Assembly: GCA_051005015.1 (NCBI GenBank)
Contig: JBPCJT010000109.1
Coordinates: 1-19,469 of the forward strand
Length of the DNA stretch: 19,469 bases
Direction: 5' to 3'
Source: JACMME01 sp051005015
Lineage (GTDB): Bacteria; Gemmatimonadota; Gemmatimonadetes; Gemmatimonadales; Gemmatimonadaceae
Shown one piece after another: positions 14,809-19,469 of the stretch. The notes under the pieces were generated by a model. It saw nothing but the letters and a program-made list of their open reading frames with translations, searched no databases and was not told the origin of the DNA. Every line of letters starts with the position of its first letter. Positions within the stretch are counted from its first letter, which is position 1. Position numbers and translations under genes: made by a program.

Positions 14809-16626
14809 ATGATACGTACGATCAGTTTGCAGCGCGCCCTGCTCGTGATGGTCGGGGCCGCGCTACTTTCCGGCATCATCCCGACCGGTATTGCGCTCGA
14901 CAGAAGACTCGCTGCCGCGCTCGAGACGCGGGTCAGGGCCGAGCTTGCTGTCGCGCCTCGTGTCCTGGCAGACCGCAACGCGGCGAGTGCGGATGCTATG
15001 ATGATGCACGCAAAGGAATTTGCGCACATACCTGAGCTCGCCGAAGCACTGGCACGGCACGATCGCGCGGGTGTTCTACAGATCGCGGACGCCGCACGGG
15101 ACGATATTTCGACGGGCATTCCAGTCGTGGTTGGTGCAACCGGAGAAAGCTGGACAGGGCCGGCGCTCGATACATCGATCATCGCCCGCACTCGAGCTGG
15201 ACAGATGCCGGTGGCGATTCTCGGAAACGCACGTCAGATAAATAGCGTCGCTCTGGCGCCAGTTCATCACTCGGGACAATGGGTGGGCGCGGCTGGAGTT
15301 GCTGTTGCCATCGACGAGCAGATGGCGGAGATCCTGGCGGGGCTCACGCGCTCCGAGGTCGTCATAGTCGCGACAAAAAACCATTCTGCTGTCGTCTCCA
15401 CGCTCGACCCGGCGGGCACCGCGGGTGTTCTGCCAGCTCTAGCAAGCGGGAACTCCGACACGCTTATTCACGAGGTTCTCGTTGGCGGGAGGCGTCTTCT
15501 TGTTGTCGCGGCTCCACTCGAGTCTGCCGGGAGCGTCGTCTTTGTCCGGAAAATGGACGATGAGCTCTCGATGCTCCCTCAGCTACGGCGGATGATCTTG
15601 CTCAGTGCGTTCGGTGCCCTGCTACTCGCGCTGGCGCTCGGGACACTGTTCGCGACCAGGATCTCGCGGCCCGTTCGCCAGCTCTCCAGCGCCGCCTCCG
15701 CAATGGGCGCCGGAGACTTTGGCGCTCCACTTCCGCGATCACGCATTCGTGAAGTCGCGCACGTTGCCGCCACGTTTGGCGAGATGCGAGAGGCATTGTC
15801 CGCCCGCCTCGCCGATCTACGCACGAGCAACGCCGCTCTGCAGGATCGCAGCGTGCGGCTCGCCGCGCTGCAGTCCGATATGCTTCAGAGAGAGCGGCTC
15901 GCTGCCACTGGCCGGCTCGTCGTGCACTTGGCGCACGAGATTCGCAATCCGGTCGCAACCGTGCGCAACTGCCTGGAGCTGATTCGTAGACGCGTGAGGT
16001 CGGACCCTGAGGCATGCGAGTTCGCCGATCTGGCAACTGATGAGCTCCTGCGCATGCACGAACTGGCCGAGCAGATGCTCGACCTCAACCGGCCGCGTGA
16101 TCCGGCGGTGGAGCGCGCGCATGCCGGTGCGGTTGCGCGCGAGGTTCAGAAGCTCGCCACCGCAGGCGTGTCATCGCGAACACTGGAGATCGCGGTAGAA
16201 GAATCGGATGTGTTCGAAGCCGCCATCGCGCCAGATGCTCTCAAGCAGGTGCTCATTAACCTCGTCCAGAACGCGCGTGAGGCTATGGAGCTGGACGCCG
16301 CCGCGCGATCCGTTCCCTCGCGGATTGTGATCTCGGTCGCTCTCACTGGCGAGACGGCGGTGGTGGAGGTGCGTGACAATGGCCCGGGCATCCCCGAGGA
16401 CGTTCTCCCCCGCATCTTCGATCCATTCTTCACCACCAAGAACGCCGTACGTGGCATTGGTCTCGGCTTGTTTGTCGCGGAAGGGCTCGTTCGGACGGCC
16501 GGCGGTCGGTTAAGCGCCGGAAATCGTTCGGATGATACTGGCGCATGGTTTCGAATTGAGCTTCCCGTCGCCCGCGCGGCAAAGACTGATTCTTATCGCC
16601 TGACGGCCAGCGAAGTCGCGTCATGA
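14809..16626 (+). CDS. Membrane sensor histidine kinase (NtrB/AtoS-like)
   Basis: This 605-residue kinase has a first membrane helix at about 10-29, an extracytoplasmic sensor of about 230 residues (Cache-like by size and position; ligand unknown), a second helix at about 262-282, and a HAMP domain at about 284-336 with the RISRPVRQLSSAA start. A short coiled coil (about 337-362) leads into HisKA with phospho-acceptor His376 in LAHEIRNP. The ATPase domain has the N box NLVQNAREA (Asn488), G1 box DNGPGI (523-528), F box FDPFFTTK (537-544) and G2 box GIGLGLF (549-555). It phosphorylates the coupled NtrC-type regulator, whose ATG overlaps its stop (16623-16626). No good ribosome site precedes ATG 14809. 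All catalytic boxes are intact even though the partner gene is interrupted. Confidence 0.92.
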   Translation: MIRTISLQRALLVMVGAALLSGIIPTGIALDRRLAAALETRVRAELAVAPRVLADRNAASADAMMMHAKEFAHIPELAEALARHDRAGVLQIADAARDDISTGIPVVVGATGESWTGPALDTSIIARTRAGQMPVAILGNARQINSVALAPVHHSGQWVGAAGVAVAIDEQMAEILAGLTRSEVVIVATKNHSAVVSTLDPAGTAGVLPALASGNSDTLIHEVLVGGRRLLVVAAPLESAGSVVFVRKMDDELSMLPQLRRMILLSAFGALLLALALGTLFATRISRPVRQLSSAASAMGAGDFGAPLPRSRIREVAHVAATFGEMREALSARLADLRTSNAALQDRSVRLAALQSDMLQRERLAATGRLVVHLAHEIRNPVATVRNCLELIRRRVRSDPEACEFADLATDELLRMHELAEQMLDLNRPRDPAVERAHAGAVAREVQKLATAGVSSRTLEIAVEESDVFEAAIAPDALKQVLINLVQNAREAMELDAAARSVPSRIVISVALTGETAVVEVRDNGPGIPEDVLPRIFDPFFTTKNAVRGIGLGLFVAEGLVRTAGGRLSAGNRSDDTGAWFRIELPVARAAKTDSYRLTASEVAS

Positions 16627-17417
16627 ACGACAGCCAGGCGCGTATTCTCATCGTCGATGACGACCACGCGTTCTCCCGATCCACCGCCGCTCTCCTGCGA
16701 GCTGATGGACACTACGTGGACACGGTGGACAGCGGCCAGCAAGGCATAATCGCTCTGCGAACCACCCCTTACGATTTGATGATCCTCGATCTTCGAATGC
16801 CGGGGTTGGGTGGCCTCGGCGTTGTGGAAGCGCTCCGGCTTTGGGGAAACCTTGTTCCGGTCCTCATGATCAGCGGGTACGGCACCATCGACAACGCCGT
16901 TCGCGCTCTTCACCTCGGTGCGGACGACTTTCTGACAAAGCCGGTAGAACCGGAGATTCTGAGCGCGCGCGTCAGTGAGTTGCTGGAACGCCGCCCCCAG
17001 CGCGGAGGGGGGGATGCCAGCCCAGCCGGTTTCATAGGCAGATCCGAGCCCATCCGTGAAGTAGTCGTTGCGCTCCGGAAAGTTGCGCCCACAGAGACGA
17101 CCGTCCTGGTAACCGGAGAGACGGGAACCGGCAAGGAGCTTGTTGCAAGGGCGGTGCATCGGCTTTCCCCAAGGCGAAATGCGTCATTCCTGGTCGTCAA
17201 CTGCGCGGCCTTGGCTGATGGAGTTCTCGAGAGCGAGCTCTTCGGACACGTTCGTGGCGCCTTCACGGGAGCGCATCGCGACCGGGTGGGACTCTTCGAA
17301 GCGGCGGCGGGCGGCACGCTCTTCCTGGACGAAATCGGCGAGATGAGTGTCTCACTGCAGCAACGCCTTCTGCGAGTGCTGCAGGAACGGGAAGTAGTTC
17401 GCGGAGGCGGCAAGTGA
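16623..17417 (+). CDS. NtrC-type response regulator, N-terminal part (receiver + first half of AAA+), ended by an in-frame TGA
   Basis: These 264 residues hold a receiver domain (about 7-120: acidic pocket Asp12/Asp13, phospho-acceptor Asp56, Ser84, Lys106). The first half of a sigma-54-activating AAA+ domain follows: Walker A GETGTGK (165-171), the sigma-54 contact loop GAFTGA (212-217) and Walker B TLFLDE (232-237). The frame then stops at TGA 17415-17417, directly after REVVRGGGK. In full-length relatives this point continues with a few residues into VDVRxxAATNRDL, exactly what follows here in the same frame. It is therefore a full-length (about 453-codon) regulator gene broken by one stop, not a frameshift. 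If translated as is, this fragment lacks sensor I/II and DNA binding and could not activate transcription alone. Nonsense mutation, sequencing error and recent pseudogene are all possible. It is coupled to the kinase gene by ATGA. Confidence 0.88.
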   Translation: MNDSQARILIVDDDHAFSRSTAALLRADGHYVDTVDSGQQGIIALRTTPYDLMILDLRMPGLGGLGVVEALRLWGNLVPVLMISGYGTIDNAVRALHLGADDFLTKPVEPEILSARVSELLERRPQRGGGDASPAGFIGRSEPIREVVVALRKVAPTETTVLVTGETGTGKELVARAVHRLSPRRNASFLVVNCAALADGVLESELFGHVRGAFTGAHRDRVGLFEAAAGGTLFLDEIGEMSVSLQQRLLRVLQEREVVRGGGK

Positions 17418-17426
17418 GCGACAAGA

Positions 17427-17984
17427 GTGGATGTACGTATCGGCGCCGCGACCAACCGCGATCTCCGCGCACTCGTTGCGGCTGATCGGTTTCGCGAGGA
17501 TCTGCTCTACCGGCTCGCGGTGTTCCCCATCCACCTGCCGCCCTTGCGGGACCGGCGGAGTGACATTCCGTTAATCGCGGAGCACGCCCTGGAGCAGATT
17601 CGAGCGCAGGTAAGCGGTCGCGATGGTCTCTCTTGCTCACCATTCGCGATGCGGCTGTTGCGCGCCTTTGAGTGGCCAGGCAACGTGCGGCAGCTTTTTA
17701 CAGTCCTGGAAAGCGCCGCCATACGGGCCGATTTTGGGCGCATAGGAGCGCAGCATCTTCCCGCCGAGCTGCGAAACCAACCCGGAGCACCCATCGATCG
17801 GTATCGCTCCGAGCTTCCCGAAAACGATGAGCGAGCCGAAATCCTCGCCGCCCTGAAGCAGACAGGTGGCGTATTTGCGCGCGCAGCGGAACTATTGGGG
17901 ATGGGCCGAACTACTCTGTGGCGAAAGTTGAGAATGTACGGCCTGAGGAGCGGAGATTCGGGGGCAGACGAAATGGGAAGATAG
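17427..17984 (+). CDS. NtrC-type response regulator, C-terminal part (rest of AAA+ + Fis-type HTH)
   Basis: This is the continuation, in the same frame as the preceding fragment, of the interrupted sigma-54 activator. Visible elements are AATNRDL (sensor I), FREDLLYRLAVFPIHLPPLR (the conserved arginine-finger region), WPGNVRQL (sensor II) and a C-terminal Fis-type helix-turn-helix in GVFARAAELLGMGRTTLWRK. The homologous sequence actually begins at codon 17418 (Ala-Thr-Arg), immediately after the TGA. The first usable start is GTG 17427, but no convincing ribosome site precedes it. Whether this piece is made separately, through readthrough, or not at all cannot be judged from sequence. Codon use and motif conservation remain normal, which argues for a very recent stop or a base-call error rather than old decay. 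Confidence 0.8.
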   Translation: MDVRIGAATNRDLRALVAADRFREDLLYRLAVFPIHLPPLRDRRSDIPLIAEHALEQIRAQVSGRDGLSCSPFAMRLLRAFEWPGNVRQLFTVLESAAIRADFGRIGAQHLPAELRNQPGAPIDRYRSELPENDERAEILAALKQTGGVFARAAELLGMGRTTLWRKLRMYGLRSGDSGADEMGR

Positions 17985-18063
17985 GGCGATTGGGCCGACG
18001 CCGGGCTGCGCGCCGGTCCCATTGGTCAGTCGCGAGACTACCGCATGCGACGACTATCCATTG

Positions 18064-19212
18064 CTACCTCGCCACCAGTCCGTTGCTTCCCGCCGGCAGT
18101 CCGCTCGCTCCGCCAGCGAGCTGCGTCAACCCGCCATCGCTCTCTACTTCATAAGCCGTAATCGTTCCCGCCTGGTTGAGCACGTACAGGTACTGCTGAT
18201 CACCGCGGCTGAGAGCCGCATCGATTGGCCCAACGTCACTTGTCGCGGTGATTCCGTCCGGGTCGAGAAGCTCCAGGGTGCCGTTTGTACGAATCCGGAA
18301 GCCCGAAATGGTGTTGCTTGCAGTGTTCGTGGTATAGGTGTACCGCCCGTCGCGGGTGATTACGATCCAGCATGGGGCAGACTCGAAATTGGGCTTAGAG
18401 GCGTCGAGTACGCTCAGCGCTCCGGAGGTACTCACATCATAGCTCGACACTGTGCCCTGATCCGCGGCTCCTCCTTGTGCTTCCGAGACGATGAGGCGCC
18501 CAAGCCGGTCAAAGCCGAATCCGAATGGCGTGGCTCCGGAAGACGCATATACTGTCGGACCGGCCAGCAGCCCATCCGACCCCACGGTGTAGGTATCGAT
18601 CTTGTTTGTAGCCTTCTCCGTGACAACCAGAACTTTTCCGTTCGGCGTGAACCCAAGCTGCGCCGGCCCCGTTCCGCCTGCCTGACTCAGTGGCCGTGTC
18701 GATCCCGCGAGCGCGGCCAGCTTTCCGGCCGGGCTCACCGTGAAGCCGGTGACGTTTCCGTTTCCTCCCGCGTTGAGAACATAGATGAGCCCATCACGCG
18801 CTGCGATGCTGACTGGAATAGTTCCCCCGGACCCTACCTTGTCAGTGAGCTCGAGCGTCCCATTGCCGCGACGGCGGAAGACGGAGATCTCGTTGCTTCC
18901 AGCGTTTACCGTGATCAAGAACCTCGCATTATACGCGAAGATCACCGCCTCCTGATTCCCGAGACCCGCTCCCGTACCGGTCCCTCCCGTCGCAAACGAA
19001 GCCCCAGCTGACAGTGTCCCGTCCGATGCGCGATTGTACATGACAATCATGTTCCCGGAAACAGCGTTGGTTGACGTGTAGACGTTTCCGCCACCGCCGG
19101 CGCTCGCGTTACCGAAATCAAGGCTGGCGTCCGGACCCACGACGCTTTTCGAATCCGAACAGCCCGCAAGCACCAGCGCCGCCACAGTAGTAATGCCGAT
19201 CCACTTGGTCAT
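18064..19212 (-). CDS. Lactonase-family beta-propeller lipoprotein
   Basis: This 382-residue secreted lipoprotein has a short signal peptide with lipobox VLAGC (lipidated Cys18), followed by a low-complexity Ser/Gly stretch. The rest is a repeated beta-propeller pattern: repeats of the type DGTLSAG, NGTLELTD, DGLLAGP, SGALSVLD, NGTLELLD and DGGLTQLAG recur every 45-55 residues, each followed by a strand and a YVLN- or YTTN-type turn. This is the blade signature of the 6-phosphogluconolactonase-like (YkgB/lactonase, YVTN-like) family. Surface members are often binding propellers without proven lactonase activity, so the enzymatic label should be read loosely. AGGAGGAG stands just before the ATG, a very strong ribosome site. 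It converges with the interrupted response regulator gene, 79 bp away. Confidence 0.85.
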   Translation of the reverse strand: MTKWIGITTVAALVLAGCSDSKSVVGPDASLDFGNASAGGGGNVYTSTNAVSGNMIVMYNRASDGTLSAGASFATGGTGTGAGLGNQEAVIFAYNARFLITVNAGSNEISVFRRRGNGTLELTDKVGSGGTIPVSIAARDGLIYVLNAGGNGNVTGFTVSPAGKLAALAGSTRPLSQAGGTGPAQLGFTPNGKVLVVTEKATNKIDTYTVGSDGLLAGPTVYASSGATPFGFGFDRLGRLIVSEAQGGAADQGTVSSYDVSTSGALSVLDASKPNFESAPCWIVITRDGRYTYTTNTASNTISGFRIRTNGTLELLDPDGITATSDVGPIDAALSRGDQQYLYVLNQAGTITAYEVESDGGLTQLAGGASGLPAGSNGLVAR

Positions 19213-19297
19213 TTGCTCCTCCTATCGTCTCTTGGCTCGTAGTCGCCCACCGGCGGGCCCATCACCGCGCCACCAGAGCGCTGTCGGCGAATGGAGA

Positions 19298-19313
19298 GGC
19301 AAGCCGAACGCCA
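19298..19313 (-). promoter_or_regulatory. Weak sigma-54-like site upstream of the propeller lipoprotein
   Basis: On the minus strand TGGCGTTCGGCTTGCC carries the TGGC and TTGC core elements at correct spacing (8 of 12 defined consensus positions). It would start transcription about 75 bases before the lipoprotein ATG. The match is weak and could be chance; the nearby NtrC-type regulator makes it worth noting. Nothing else is recognisable in the flanking 19213-19469 stretch. Confidence 0.2.
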
Positions 19314-19469
19314 TGTGCACGCTAAGGGCACCTACGAACCAAGTGCCGAACAGACACGGGCTTACAGGTCAGCGGGGCAGGTTGTCAGTGGTCCGGCAAG
19401 TTCCACGAAACGGAGTCAAGCGAAGCGAAACGGGGAATGCAACGGCGCACGATTGGATGCGGCGCGGGC

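Noticed and set aside
17415..17417. TGA as a selenocysteine or tryptophan codon
   Set aside because: No conserved Cys, Sec or Trp is expected at this place in NtrC-type proteins, no clear SECIS-like stem follows, and TGA ends other genes in the window.
17973..17996. Octanucleotide-like run (ATGGGAAG, ATAGGGCG, ATTGGGCC) at the end of the regulator gene
   Set aside because: Only three loosely similar units; too short and too diverged to separate from chance.

Overview
The window is GC-rich, densely coded bacterial chromosome. Several features suggest a member of the Gemmatimonadota: many exported hydrolases whose signal peptides end in Ala-Gln or Ala-x-Ala, PD40 propellers fused to hydrolases, very short gene spacings, and arrays of heptanucleotide repeats. 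This assignment is inference; there is no rRNA or phylogenetic marker here.

Layout. (1) 1-1767, plus strand: the 3' part of a MerR-type regulator gene, coupled by an ATGA overlap to a cytoplasmic VWA-domain protein with a complete MIDAS. (2) 1905-8037, minus strand: a tight four-gene operon transcribed from the right. It encodes a class III aminotransferase, a second class III aminotransferase (ATGA overlap), an exported PD40 propeller/CehA-type metallohydrolase (2 bp gap) and a ureohydrolase of the agmatinase type (33 bp gap). The enzymes suggest use of agmatine, arginine or other amino compounds. (3) 8038-8240: a divergent control region holding 13 heptanucleotide units. (4) 8241-11108, plus strand: a small DoxX-like membrane protein, then a coupled pair of exported metallohydrolases (aspartoacylase-like M14 and imidazolonepropionase-like amidohydrolase). 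(5) 11183-14314, minus strand: a large exported two-domain protein joining a serine beta-lactamase-like domain to an M14 carboxypeptidase-like domain. Its interdomain linker is encoded by two further heptanucleotide arrays. (6) 14315-14808: intergenic region with a candidate sigma-54 promoter and a leader hairpin. (7) 14809-17984, plus strand: a membrane histidine kinase coupled to an NtrC-type sigma-54 response regulator whose reading frame is broken by one in-frame TGA. (8) 18064-19212, minus strand: a lactonase-like beta-propeller lipoprotein with a weak sigma-54-like site upstream.

The most unusual signal is the recurring repeat unit of exactly seven bases. At least three unrelated sequence families (GTGAGAC/GTGGTCC, GATTGCG, ACTCCCN) occur, in a promoter/5' region and inside a coding linker, and a fourth roughly seven-base-phased stretch precedes another gene. 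This resembles the short tandemly repeated repetitive sequences described in cyanobacteria and points to a shared way of generating heptads. Next in interest are the interrupted NtrC regulator, the beta-lactamase/M14 fusion with non-standard residues at expected M14 sites, and the paired cysteine clusters in the two aminotransferases.
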